NCBI GenBank assembly: GCA_037389465.1
Contig: JAZARR010000200.1
Span: 1,781,001-1,845,000 of the forward strand
Source of the DNA: Baylisascaris procyonis
Lineage: Eukaryota; Nematoda; Chromadorea; Rhabditida; Ascarididae
Direction of reading: 5' to 3'
DNA length: 64,000 nt
Both the position numbers and the translations under genes were made by a program. Positions 1-13,969 of the stretch are shown here, piece after piece. The notes under the pieces were generated by a model. It saw only the letters and a list, made by a program, of their open reading frames with translations. It was not told the origin of the DNA and did no database searches. Within the stretch, counting starts at the first letter, position 1; each line of letters begins with the position of its first letter.

Positions 1-3000
1 GGTTAATACTATTTAATTGGATCTAATCTCTACCTCCAGTGTACTTCCTTGCAAAAACTCTTATCCATGGTAGGATAAGAGGTGTTAAAGGAAGGAGGAT
101 TTTCAAGCCAATGAAACATCTCGATACTGCGCGTTCTTTTGGAATCTGTATTTAGAGTTGACCAGAATATGCTCTGCCGTAAATTTTCTTCGAATCATTA
201 TAGTATATCTTGAATTGATCATGCGGAAAAAACGTCCTTAGTGATCAGGCAAAAAAGCCATAGAAATGAGTCTTTCAATTGTTGATCTCTAACGGTTGAC
301 CACTTTTTAAATAATCATGCTATCAATTGTTGGATTATTATTTACTTTTCCACGAATTTATATTTGTGAAAGTTAATCTAAACGAGAATTTAATCTAAAC
401 GTGAAATAAACTAACTTCAGTCCCATCTTTGAATAGTTGAGAAACCTGTAAACGCTAAAAAGTGCTCAAAAATGTGCAATGAAATGTTCGTTTTAGAACC
501 GGTTGCATTGCAGAATATGTTTGAGAAGGAATGCCTTCAAAAAAAATTTCATGAACTGTCACAAATACATCAATATAGGCTTGCAAAAAATAACTGCAAA
601 TAAGAAAGATTTCTTTGGTAAATGCTTTGCTTCGGTATACCCGTATAGATATGCAAATAAATGCAATTATTCTAATTATTATCCCTTGCAACTAAATGGT
701 CATGCCATCGAATGAAAGCTGACCAGCTGTGTTTTGATGACCACTGAAAACTCCGGCCGCACAGGGAGATATTAAAGGATATATCAGACCATTCCCACAT
801 GCGAAATTACCCTAATTTTTATTATATTTTGATCGATTATTTATTGCTCCGATTAAGTACCTAACAATTAAGTATCCAAAATCTATTTCGTGATGTTAAT
901 AGCCGAATGAGCAGAGAAGATGAAGTATGTAAACAAAAATTTCTAAGTGCAGATTTGCGTCATTTCATGTAGGAGTTTCGTCTGAACTCTACTATAGCTA
1001 TAATGAATTCCACCAACGGATGAATAAATATGCATTTGGATTTTCCCATTAATTTAGCTTCACCAAATCCAACAACCATATTAAAACCACATTAAATATA
1101 TTTCAATAACTTGGTTTTAATAGTCGTAACTGCGTAATTTTGAAGTAAAACTCTTGTTTTTTGTTATTTAAAATTAATAATTTTCATTTTTTTTCTTACA
1201 TGAGAAGCATTTTTGAATATTTCATTTCTTTCATACGTGAAAAATATTTTTTCTTCCTTCACTCGATAGCGGATTTTCTAAGAATAATAAATAGCTTCAC
1301 CAGGATATTTTCGTTAACGTTTTTTCTAGTCGTTTTTCCGTCATAGCCATCCGGCTAGCTATGAAATTCGATCCCAATCATCCGACGCTTTCGCCTATGA
1401 CGTGATGATGCTTTTCTTAACTCTCAACCACTCAAATCTTCTTACTTATGACATTTTAAACTGCTGAATATTGACGTCATACAAATCGTTAACGCTAGAC
1501 GTTGTTGTAATCGTAATCGCTCGTTTATGTCACGAAAGTTTTCTTCTCGTGCTTATCATCATATGGCATTTACAATGGATTGACGAAGACAGAAGGAAGT
1601 AGCAAGATGAGGGTGAAGTGCTTCTTTCCTATCGACCTCTCTCTTCTGAGCGCAAAGCGGGTACAGCATTTGATTTTCGGGCCGACGGGAAAAGTTCTCT
1701 CCGACTCATCCTGCAAGACGAATAAGCTGCAAATACTATGAGAAGAGTTTTATTGCGTACTAACCCTTGTATTATTGATATCTTTCTACCCATATGCACC
1801 TCTTAATCTAATCGTTTTTTTTTCTTATGAGCTAAAATATTGGCGAAAAAACTTGGTGCAACTTATTGCATCGGGGAAAACCATTGGATTATTGAATGGA
1901 TGATGTAAATTGAAGCTCTTTGGTTTAAAAACACTTCATTCGTCCAGCCTCTACATTTGGCATATGACACACCAACTCGTAGATGCGTAGCCAATGATAA
2001 CACAAGAATGATGCAGGCATTAATCAACCTTTAGAGATACTTGTAAATCAACCAAATCGAATGAACAATAAAAATAATATTTCAATTGAAATAAAAGCAT
2101 AAGTTTTTTTTTTCTTCAAACTAGTTTTCAAAGAGTAAATGAAACAATATGTTGTCCTATAGATATTGACTGTATTATCATAAAATGTCCATTATTTACG
2201 TAAGTATTTCAATTTCTTTATAAATTATTAGATTCTATTTTTAACTTCTAAAAAAAGGAGAAATTATTGCTTTTTGATCAGTTAAATAATCGAATAAAAT
2301 GGAAATAAAAAGACGAAGTTTTCTTTAGAGTAAATTCCATCAAAAAGACTTAATTAGCCATTCTATTGAGCACTCATCATTCAGTAATTTTGAGTGTTTC
2401 TCTCCTCCCTTTGAATACAAATAATACGTCATTCTTTTACAGTATTTTCCTTAATAGAGCCCCTGCTATGATTTAAACATTTGCATATTTTATACATGTG
2501 TGCTTCACTTTCAACCTCTAATTAAAAAGTTACGAACTTCATAAGCCGTAATTTATACACAATTAGCTAACATGTTTATCTATCAACTCATCTGAAGGAT
2601 CAGCAGTATGCGAATGGAAATCAGAAACTGACTGTTAAATATAAAAGCGTTATGAAGACGATTTTCCTTTCTCTCTCTCTTTCTCTCTCTTTCTCTCTCT
2701 CACTCTCTCTCTCTCTCTACTGGAGAAATATTCCAGGAAGTTGATCCCCTTTTTAACCGTATTGCTTCCTGAAAGAAGTCTTATCTACTAATAAGGCTAT
2801 TAATATTGTTCTTTAAGATTCACATCTTCCATATGATTTACTTTCTTTCGTCGCCTAATTAAAGATGTCATTCAATAAGTGTTCGATTTAATGATTGAAT
2901 GCTATTACGACAAGTTTTTATGTATTTACGAAGCTCTGTGTTGATAGTTAACAAAGAAATTTGTCATAATATTCAACGTTTGTCACATTCTTTTGTTAAT

Positions 3001-6000
3001 TTCAACGTTTACTACAATATTGCTTTCTTTATTTATTACTTTCGTTCTCTTCTCTTCGCCTTTGAACTCGATACAGCGATACGAAAATCAAACTGTACTT
3101 TGCTAATGTTTACTAAGAGCACAACTTTGAACATTGACTCCTTTCGACATTTTGTCATCTGACTTATATAGTGAGGATTCGTATAAGTCTTTGTTGTCAT
3201 TAAAACAATTGATTTGATTGATTAAAATACGTAAGATGACTGCTGAATAGTGAGCAAATTTTCACAGCGGCAATACAAATTGGCATAAAGGTGCATTGCA
3301 ATGATCGCAACTTCATTGCAAAATTCAAGCAGCGATTGAACTTTAAAGCTTATTGCAAATTGCACAAAGTGACATATGTATGCTCCTCGAACCCCTTTCC
3401 CCTTCCCCTTCCCCTTTCCTTACATCCCATTTCCTCTAGGAGCAAGATTTCATCGATCTTTTAATTGTACTCATCAAAGCAAAAAATATTAGTCCTTAAA
3501 TATGTTGCAATATTGTTGTTCAAAGATCGACTCCTTACTCACCTAATCACTTAAACAACATTTACATTCCATCGAAATCAGCAGAAATAGACAAATATAT
3601 CTCTTCTGATATATCTTGAATTTGCTTTTCATAATATCTCAAAAAATAAATGAGAGAAATTCATGACTATAGCAGAGAGAGGGCAACATAAACGGGAAAA
3701 TAAAGGAGGAGAAAGAACAAGAAAAACGAAAGAGAAGAAGCCGAAGAGATGTGCAAATATATAATAGGTCATCATGAATATAATACATCAGTGTAAGTTG
3801 TTGTTGAGCAAAACGCATAGTTATTTAATTTGATGTAATTATAGAGAAAATTATTGAAAGACCTACACATTATTTACGTAACAACACTGTAATGCACATA
3901 AAAGCAAGAGCAACTTTTCAATAACATCAAAAAAAATGTTAGTTGATGAGTGAACTAGCAAGTTTAGAAGAAGAGGTGATAGCTGAGAGGAAGGACTGAG
4001 AGATAAATAGCACTAAGGTGGGAACGTGGAATCAAGGAAAGACTAGTCTAAATGATATCGTGAAAAGCTTCGAGGAAAATTGCGTTTGAAGCACCTAATA
4101 TATCTGAGCTGCCCAAAAGTACCCAATATTTATAGTCATATTTGATTAAGTATTTATAAAAATATATGTTAACAAAAAATATTGCATATTATGCAATATT
4201 TCTTTGCTAATACAAGCAAGCCTCTTTGTGTAATAAGTATGCAGTATTTAATTACATATTTTATTTAAGTTTAAATGCATGGTTTCTAAGATTCTCTGAT
4301 TGTTGAAAATATATCCATTCATGGAAGATTTTGAAGAGAGGTTTGAGGTGAGCAAAGACGAAGATGGGTGTGAGAGGGTAAATGAGGGTGGAAGGGAGGG
4401 TCGACAATGTCTTCTTTAATTCTAATCATATTAAGTGGAGCTCTGTGAATATGTTCAAAGAGCATATTGCAATGTCACGCCCGGATTTGTTTATCACATC
4501 AGCGAACGCAACGAAAGTCGAAAGCAAACTGTTGTGTCAATTCTTTTAGGCGTTCATTAGTTTCGACATTTATGCATGTTTGGAAAACGGAATTTTAGAT
4601 TGAGGGGGCACATTCCATACATTCCACGTCTAATACCAGCCGTCAATTTAATTAACATTCATTCGAGTTGTAGAGATAGAAGAAAAAAAAAAGAGCAACG
4701 GGTGCGGGTTACGGTCATATGATTGTACCCGCCGAATCGATCTGAATTCGGCGTAATGATGCACGAATATTGAACCCGGAATTGGCAATCTCTCTAGTTT
4801 CCATTCGAACTAAATTTTATGCGAGGGAAATTTTTAGATTAGGACCGAAACTATGGATCATCTCGAAATTCTAGAACAATGATATCATACTTCTGAACAA
4901 TTCAGATCAAGGCCACATTGAACATCGTTGGCGGGTTTTTTTTTTTTTATCATTCAACAATAATAATGCAAACATAATGAGAGATTACCTTTAATTTCGG
5001 GAAATTTTAAAGAATGTAATCAATCGTCGATTGCAGAAATTTCATAAAATACAGCTATTCATCAACTCTAATTATTTTTATATTACACTCGTTCATCAAC
5101 TATTTCCTTTATAAATTGCAACAATTATCTAAAAATTACAATTGCTTATGCTTAATTAATTATATTCTTCACAAAAATAAGAACTTTGATTAGTACTTGA
5201 ATTCACTTTGTCCATTGCTGCTACCATTCTCTACTATGAATTCTAGTAAATTCCTCTAGTCAACTGTGTTCTCAAATGAATCTCCAAGGCTATTTCAGTT
5301 ATATTCTATGACAGCACATCTATGACTCAACAAATTCAGTATAAAAGTATTTCAATGATCAAGAACCTGTCCCGAAACAATCTATGCGCAGTGTTCGTAT
5401 GACCGGTTGATGTACGCAGACAAGCTCATAACAATTTTTCATTAATAGCTAGTAAAATGAGCTACAAAATTATGCACTCATAAGAGAAGGGAATGGGGTT
5501 AAAAACGTTTTATATGGTAACTTCGAGTAACACTAAAAAGAAGACATTTTTAGCAAAACATTCAAATTTGGAAAACTGAGATTCCCATGCGGGAGAAAAA
5601 CGATCATCTAATGAGCGCTGACGCGATCGCGGCACACCCGATACTAAAAATAGAAGTGATGCGTTGACTCAAAAAGACCCTACGGCTAAACTGGCTTGCT
5701 TCTTTGCTCGGCCTCTGAAAACCACAACGTTTCAACCATTCCATTTACTAATTTATATGACCGACCAATTGTTGTTTTCGCATATTGCATTGCATTGCAT
5801 GGAGCCATTTTTGCAAAATTTTTATTGAGTGGAAAAATATGCAGATAAAGCCATTTCTTATACACTTTGAAGCTCTGTAAGATTACCTAGCATTCGCAGT
5901 TTTGATTGAAAGGAGCAATAAAGGAGAGGGAGTATGGAGTGCAGAGGTGATCGTAGTAACGGCGGATTGCTGAAGACTCAATAAGGCGTTTGTTTCAAGA

Positions 6001-6383
6001 ATCAATTGACTGTTTGAAAAGAAGCAAAAGGAATTTCTTTTTTTTTGACACAATGAAAATCATTCAGATGTTGAAACAAAACCGAAAAGAAAAAGTTTCA
6101 CAAAAAAAAAACAAAATTTGCCGACGAGAGATTATTGTTGAAACAATTTGAATATTGCAATTTAACAATTCTACACTTCATTTTATTTTATTGCTTCAAA
6201 AAAATTGTTTAAATTTGATAGATTATTTGTCAATGCGAACCTGATCTACATGGCGCATTTTCAGCTATATTACTTGTCTTCGCGCATGTAGAACAGTGTT
6301 GATTTATCTATCGATCACTCCGACTGCTACAACTCGGCGGCCATTGCTTTAAGCTGTTGTAAAATTTGTTGAGTATAATAGTC
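1..6383. other. AT-rich intergenic DNA, no supported gene
   Basis: No open frame here has convincing exon character. The frames of 60-90 codons are low-complexity and lack splice context. The region holds a CT microsatellite (2668-2719), a C/T-rich pentamer run near 3398-3420, homopolymer A and T runs, and a short GC-richer patch around 1607-1741 with a 44-codon ATG frame that is discussed as a finding. It may contain promoter or intron sequence of a gene whose first coding exon could be at 6384. Confidence 0.5.
2668..2719. repeat. CT/CTTT microsatellite
   Basis: Nearly pure CT dinucleotides interrupted by TTTCTC steps and one CACT. This is a simple repeat in intergenic DNA. Confidence 0.9.
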
Positions 6384-6492
6384 ATGGGATCATTCATCTC
6401 TTCAACCACAATTCATGTCGATCCGTTGATTCAGCGACGCGAAAAACAACGACAGATTTTTAAAATTGCTCAAAATTTATGTGCTATTATAG
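6384..6492 (+). CDS. Candidate first coding exon with N-myristoylation-type start (gene unidentified)
   Basis: An ATG opens 36 codons starting MGSFISSTTIHVDPLIQ and ends ATT ATA G followed by the good donor GTAGGT, leaving phase 1. Codon choice and residue mix look like real coding sequence, unlike the surrounding AT-rich noise. MGSFISS fits the N-myristoylation consensus (Gly2, Ser6), and the rest is basic and Gln-rich (QRREKQRQIFK). I do not recognise the protein. A matching downstream exon is not certain. The first identified exon of the nuclear receptor at 22065 begins in the compatible phase on the same strand, but that would need a 15.5-kb intron. It could also be a chance frame. Confidence 0.35.
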
Positions 6493-8209
6493 GTAGGTGA
6501 TTTCCATGCGTAATACGCACTTGAAAATTGACAAGTTCGTTCTACAATTATCGTATATGATCAGGTCACTGGAATTTGGTTTTTTTCTTTGGAATAATGA
6601 TTTCCGGAGAAGTAAACATTTGTGCTAATCATGGGGAAAATTTGTCAGTTGTTAAAAGTTTCTTATATATGAAAAGCATCTACTCATAATGCTTTTGTCA
6701 CTTTAGTTTTCTATGATGTAGTAGAGGTTTTCTTCGAACAGCAGTGCTTCTAATATTTATAACTATGACATCATTCGTGACAGCTGATTGTTAGAAACGT
6801 CGAAGCAATCGTTTTTAGTGTTGTTGATTGACAGGATTGATTTGCATTTCAAAAATTAAATTTAGGAATTGTTCTTTTTTTTTTAAATGAGAGAACAGAC
6901 ATATATGTTAAAGAATAATAGCAAATTATTCTATAAAGCGCATTTTGCGCAAGGTCGAAAACATTGACTGCTGGCGAAAGCATCTCAAAATATTCCAGTA
7001 ATGATGACAGTTTTAAGATGCAATTACAGCTGTATAATATGTGCCAGTGATTATGAAATCCTTTAGTGAGAAATGATTACTACTCGTGATGTGTTGCATA
7101 AGTATGCGTCATTTGTACTGCAGTAGGAAAAGAATAAGCCAAACGTCTGCAAAAATTTATACCCTTTATCTACGAATTCATCCATATTATCGAAATTTTC
7201 GAATTCGAAATAAAAACATACAAATAATTCACACATATCTTCAAAGAAATATAGCATTCTTATCTATTTTCCACGATATTCGAATGTGCTCTGAGAATTT
7301 TTTGGGAAATTTTCCTTCATTGTTTTTTTTTTGAATTTTATAGTCCATTTGAGTAGTTCTCTTTCCTTCTGGCTTAATTTTAAATACTACGACACATAGA
7401 CTTGAACTCAAAGGCAGGTAAGCACTGCCCATAAACAAGCGCACTTTAATTTCTCATTTCCTTCCCGCTGCTTTGTTTTTACTCATGAATTTTAATTTAA
7501 TTCGTAATTTATGCACTAACAAATACCTGCCAATTGATTTATATGTTGTCCAGATCTATTTTGTTTTATCAACGGAATGTCGCCTCAATCATTCAATAGT
7601 ATATCCACCGCGCATTTTCAATATATCTATCGGCGATACGTACAAAACATATGTTTGTACTGTCTACACCATAGCTACAAAGTGCGCCCACAACAGCCGA
7701 TAGCAACAAGTTCACGAAGCCTGAAATTGCGGGTCGGCATCGTACAATTTACTCATTTTCGAGGAATCTGAGAAGGCTGACTAGCCAAAAGCTATTCCGA
7801 AGTTCCCTGTCGTTAAGATGGAGGGAGGCATGAACGGATGGAGAGAGGGAGGTTGGAGGGAGAAGTGGAGGGCACAAAAAGGTAAGGAAGTGAATGAGGC
7901 ATCAATGTCAAAATTTTCGCATAGATTGATGGATGTTTCATTATTTCATTCGTTCAATGATGCAACGGCTTGCAATATTATTTACGTCAACGAAAACAAT
8001 TTGAAAAAAAAAAGGAAATTTAATGAATGGACAAATTTGCATTAATATTTTGCAAACGATTTGCGTCTATTTGTTTTCGGAGTCATTCTTTCGAGGAAAA
8101 CATTTCTGGATGAAAAAAAAAAGTGTAATCAAATGCGAAAAGAATTCGCAAGAAAAATGATGATAATATTTGACAAGTTATTAATCAAAGAAACACAAGC
8201 AATTATAAA

Positions 8210-8287
8210 GTTGTCGCTCATGATGTGAGTTGAACTCGCAACGTAGAAATTACACATCAAAATCTCTACCAACTAGGACACTACAAC
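8210..8287 (-). other. tRNA-like relic (tRNA pseudogene or SINE head)
   Basis: Read on the minus strand, a 78-nt segment begins GTTGTAG and ends CGACAAC, a 7-bp acceptor-like stem with one mismatch. It carries an A-box-like TAGTTGGTAGAG and a B-box-like GAGTTCAACTC. The T stem pairs badly, and about six extra bases lie between the T arm and the 3' acceptor strand, so it is not a functional tRNA. A decayed tRNA or a tRNA-derived short element fits. Confidence 0.35.
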
Positions 8288-8699
8288 AACGTTGATAAAC
8301 TGAGAGCAAATTTTCATCAATTATCATAAATCTCCTATATTTGAAAATTTAATTGCATATTTCAGGGATTTATTAATTTCCAACGAATGAATTTTTACAT
8401 CAGCTCAATTTTGTAGCTATTTTTTTTTCGAAATTTCGCTTATTGAAGCATTAATTTACTATATATGTAATAAATGTGTAACTATACACCCTATATGATA
8501 TGCAATGAATTTCTTCAACCATATAATACAACCATATAATGCGCAAGTCAATTTGCAGGAAAACTTTTATTTTGACACGTAATTAGCGAAAAACCAAAAC
8601 AATATAAGAGATCGTTGTCGTAAGCGTACAATAGGCACACGTACACATCAAGACACATACGCGCACAGATATTCCAAATATGAGACCGAATATTTTAAA

Positions 8700-8736
8700 A
8701 AATAAAAATAAAAATAATAATAATAATAATAATAAA
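8700..8736. repeat. AAT/TAA microsatellite
   Basis: Runs of AATAAAAATA followed by about eight TAA triplets. Confidence 0.85.
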
Positions 8737-10599
8737 TAGAAGTTGATCTGAATACAACTAACATTAAATGCGTTCTGATCAAACGCATAATATTTTATTT
8801 ACAACAATCAGATTCTGATTACTTGAAAAGCGAGCGAATTGATTTACGTTGATAATGGACAACTTAGTGAAAACAAAAATTTGTAGACAATCCATGTGCA
8901 CAGAACCATTAAAGTTGTTCGCAAAACTAGTGTTGTTGCTATGAGAAAATATAGTTATTTCTTTTTATTATCATTACATTTGTTGTGCAGTCTGTGCGCA
9001 CGATCTCTCTACATATTGCTGATTGAGTGTTAGCTCGCTGACATTCGCACAACATTCGTTTCGCTTTTTTTTTTTCGCCCGTCAGCAAATGCAAAAAGAA
9101 AAAAACTTGATGGGAATTTTAGTCAAAAATTCGGCGAAAATAGCGAAACGAAAATAGATGCGAATATTTAATACCCGCTTACTTCTCTCAACCCGTTGTC
9201 TTTATCATTTCACCGAGAACATAAACCACAAACGGTTGCAATATATATTACGGGGAAAAAAAATAAATCATTTTATTCAAACTTTCAAATGACGTTTAGA
9301 AGTAATTTTTTCGGCTGTTAAATAAGGTTCCAACTAGAAAAAAATCATTTCAAATTAACAAATTTTCGATTTTATGGGTTGATCGTAAGGCTAAACAATA
9401 CAACAAAACTTCGAACCTTCTTCATAACGATGAAATTTCTTTCCTCTTTTTTTTTTGAAATATATATACGAAAATTTCCAACGATAAATGCAATTTGATT
9501 CAGTAGTTTTGAAAAATATTATAATTTAGAAATTTGCATAAATATTTAAAATTTATCAATTATTTTCATAAATAATCGTCTGAGTGGAAAATTCAAAAAG
9601 ATATTGGAATTTTGAAAGTATAAAAATTCACCTTCACAATTGCTATTTGAAGAAGGTCCCGAAAGAATCTACAAAAGAGTAAAGCTACATCAATCGATAA
9701 ACTTAATGCATTAGTAACTGATGTGGATTGATCGAATCATACTGGTCTACGATAGATCGCCGATTGTTGGTCGCATGATCGTTGGTCTTAAGCGGAATTC
9801 GTTCCATTGTTGCATCGATCTATCGTATATTGTTTCTCGTTCCAGAAATCATTATTGCAGAAATAGATTAGTGAGTAGAGCAAACGTGTGCGATTGCACG
9901 TAGTACATCTGAGTGCTTCTATTTGATATGTAGAATAGCGAAATCAGATGTATGTTCCAATAGTTGTTGTATCTAAATTCAGTTAAATGACGAAAGCGCT
10001 ACGATTGTCATACTCATTGATTTGTTTATATCAGATCGGCGCAATCGTCAATGGAATAACGCCAAGGAGGAAGGCAGGCAGCCATTGCAGTGATACGGAT
10101 TTGCGCTTCCTCGTTCGTTAGCAATAAAATGAGGTTCTCGAAGCAGTAACTTGTAGTGAACGATGTACGGTGACTTGATCGAGTAGATCTAGTCGACGTG
10201 ATCTACGTTGCAAATGAATCACTCTGCAGTGTATCGCATCAAGTCGACAGCATTTATAGTCACAATCAGCGGGCGGTCTTCCATTACTGGGTTACGTCAT
10301 CGCGTGAACTCGTTGAACGATTGGTGGAATTGGGAGGGACTAAAATAAAGGCGTGGCTTCTTCGATTATCATTGAATTACGGTGCGAATGCGTAGGATTT
10401 GTACCATTTGTTCAACTCACACTCAAAGAGTTTCTTGACAAAAATTCTATGCCTAGAGGCGTTATTGTTCACTTAGGCCTTCCTATACATCAACAGCATC
10501 CTAGACGGTTACTTTATCAAAAATAGATTTTTCTTGGTGTTAGATAGGACGCTCGTTGTGGATCCACTGAACTACTGAATTGTTTGCTGTTTCATGAAA

Positions 10600-10830
10600 A
10601 AGAAATTATGAACTGTTGGAGGTTTTCAATTTCTTATCACTAGCTATCGTTTAAATTTACGGCATAATACTGTGCCTTCAACCGGTGCAATTTTCGACTA
10701 CCTACGATGCATGATCTGCCGAATGAATCAAGTGCTATACGCTGATGGTGTCGTTTATGCCAGCCTCATGGATCATATTTTCTTGAATGCTCTAATTTTG
10801 TGGTCTCTGGCCCAGGAAAAAAAATTCTAA
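10600..10830 (+). pseudogene. Coding-like fragment, possible mobile-element relic
   Basis: A plus-strand frame open for about 70 codons (opening after a TGA near 10607, closed by TAA near 10831) reads with balanced codons, for example IFDYLRCMICRMNQVLYADG. It is GC-richer than its flanks. About 200 bp upstream another short frame (MPRGVIVHLGLPIHQQHP, near 10450) ends in a stop. The pieces could belong to one decayed coding sequence such as a retroelement, but I recognise no catalytic motif. It could also be chance. Confidence 0.2.
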
Positions 10831-13800
10831 GAATGATGGCTGAATTCATATAATTAGAAGAATTACGCTTCTTATTGGTAATGAGATAATTTAAGGATAT
10901 TTTAACGGAAATGAATGTTCTTACAATAGAGCACAGAAGCTTTGAAAATTACAAACGTACTAGAGTAGAAGGAAAAGTGAGTGGAATTTCATCGAGTTCA
11001 TAATCATCTTAAATTCTTTTCTTCTGAACTATGATGAAGCATTTCGATTGTGCACATATCCGAGAAATAATAAATACAGTAAGGTGTGATAGGGTGAAAT
11101 TCTATAGTAGAAATTGTTTTTTAGCTATCATAAAAAACGAACTAATTCTTTGAAATAGATCAACAGAATATTTTTATGCAACCAATTAGTATTCAATCGA
11201 AACAAAAATTTTATTGTAATCTTAACGTATATTTTTTATAATTTTAACGTAACAAATATTTTAAAAAATTTATTCAAACGAAAATCGGTCACCGATGAAG
11301 GAAATCTTACTGCCTCGAAAATATTTTTGCTAAACTTCTGCTAAAACCTTCAAGATATCTGATGCATTGATGATATTCATTATACAAATTGGGTCTTTTC
11401 CAACTATTTGTGTTCACATTTCATGTGTTTTCACACAAAATAAAATTCAATTTTACGCTCTAAATTGCTTATAATATTTTTCGTTGAATTATCTTATCAT
11501 CTATTCAGAAGCGTTTTTAGAACAATTTATTTTTCGATGAATTCATTGACCTCATTCAAGAATTGCTTCGCCGAATGCTAACTTTTTTCACTAAAATTTC
11601 ATCGTTTTTTTTTGAAAAAAATGCCCTCACAAATTAAACGCTATTTTAATTGTTTTGTTCGAATGTGATACTCCAGGCGAAATTTATCGATTATTCATGG
11701 AGAGGAAAACTCGTACTTAAATTCGGTTAAGCTTGCAGTCGAAAAAATGCGAATATGCCGAATGAATTGAAATTTAGCTGTATATTTCTCAACCACAAAT
11801 TTTCCAAAATCTAACTTTGTTTTTTTCCATAGTTCGCATGTTCGATTGAACTTTTTTCAAAAATTCCTAAGTAAAAATTTCTTCGAAATATTTGTTGCCA
11901 ATTTTATGTGCAAAGAAAAAAAACGATTTTTGATGAAAATTCTCGTATAAGTTCTCTTTTCAAATGATCAAAGAAAGATAAGAATTTAGTTTATGAAATT
12001 CTCTGAAGGATTTTTGAAAGGTTATGACTTGCTGAAACGAAAAAATTTTTTTCACTCATTTTTACGAATCATAGCGAAATTTAGAAACTAGTGTGCTTCT
12101 TTCTAGGATGACGTGGATATGCGTGGCTTGCGAAAAAAAATGCTGGCAGACCTGACGAATTTTTTCCATGCATCAGATGCTACGTGCTTTTGAAAGTCCC
12201 TTTCCTAGCTGCCTAAATCATATTCTACCAGCCTAAATCCCTTCCCTATTCACCTAAATCCCTAACCTCTTCATATCGTTGTTTAATCGATAGATCAAAG
12301 CCATAAAGCATACAACGCAAGATTAAAATGGATGGGGCGGATGGAATACGACAGTAATGGAATATATAAGTAATAAACGAAAAAAGCAATAGAGCAGTTT
12401 TATGAAGTCCTAAATAAATGAAAGAATATGTATTGCTTCCTGTGAATTTGGTATAATAAAGACCTCCGCTAAAACTTTTCTCAAAGAGATTGAACATATC
12501 AGCTCTCCATCATCGGCTCGTTTCAACTTGTTTCACTACTCAACAACATCATTATGCATACGCCTAATAAAAGAGATAAGCATAGACTTAGCCTTATGAG
12601 AATGTCATTAGTCAAAATTACAGCGCAAGTTTTGCATAAAAGAGGATATTTATGCATATCTTATAATCTTTCATAACATAGGCTAGAGGCTTATAAACTC
12701 TTGTACAGCAATAATTTCTATGCAGTTATCTACACACACACTCTTAATGAACAATATGAAAAGCACGTAAACTTTTATTTCAAATGTGGGAAACAGCCGT
12801 TTTCGTCGAAACGGATAGAGGAATTGTCAGATAGTGATAACAATGATTACAATACTTGAGATATATTCATTGATAATATAATAAGAGTTGCTGCACTAGT
12901 GATCTTAGTGGCACTTCAGCGTCTCATAGTTCGATCTCTTCACCAAGAAAATTGCTACAGAAATTAGCTAAAACTATTCGGCTCAATATGTTTTATCACG
13001 CTATCAATGCAGAGTTCATCATTAGAACGAATAGGCCCTCGAAAGTTTTTACTGAAATTACTAATAGCCTATGTGACAATAATAATTTATTAATAAGTAC
13101 GTTTAAAGAAAAATTTATTGAAAGTATACAACTTGGGAAACATAGAAAATACAATAGCAAAATGTGCATTTTTAAAAATTTATAAAATAACTCGAAGCAA
13201 TATTAAAAAGCAAACAATATATGAGTGAAAGAAACGGATTTTTGAATAATCTAATTTGAAAAACAGCAATGTGGAATAGATCGGAGTGACTGTATTGGAA
13301 GTGGGACACCTAAATGCTTGTAACACATTAAATGCGAAATGAAATTGTTAAGTGTGGATTTGAGCGTTCTAATGCTGAATGCTGTATAGGTTATTGCAAA
13401 TCCTCGCAGTAACAAAAAGACCTATCCACTCCTTTCCTTCGCTTTTGCCCGTTTCTCCTTAAATTTTTTTTTGCAGAATTTAATGAATATGTCGAGATTA
13501 ACGTAATATCAAAGTAATTTTAAATGGCAATTTTCATCACATCGTTTTGCATAACGATAAAGTAGTTCAACTGAAAAATTCAGTCTAAATAAACATTGGA
13601 GGTGGGCTAAAAGAAAACTTCAACTAGCAGCTGTCACGTATCAAATTTCATCTCGCTAATTTGTGCATTTATTGCGTTATTCGGGTTAAATTTCAACACA
13701 CCTTTCTCAGATTATTATTGACACCCACTACTCTATAAGCTATTAATATCAGCCTTAATGAGATACTTAAGGAAAACAGCTTTGTTGAGTCCACGCCTGC

Positions 13801-13969
13801 CATAGAGATGTACTATTAAATACGATATAACGAAAACAAAATTGATATATGTTCAATCTCGATTTAAAGTTGAATTCTATTCCCCATTGTACATTTAACT
13901 ACTATAACCGCTTGAGATCCGAAATTTCCCCACAAAAAATTCGATTAGTCTTCAATAGAAGGAGAGTAT

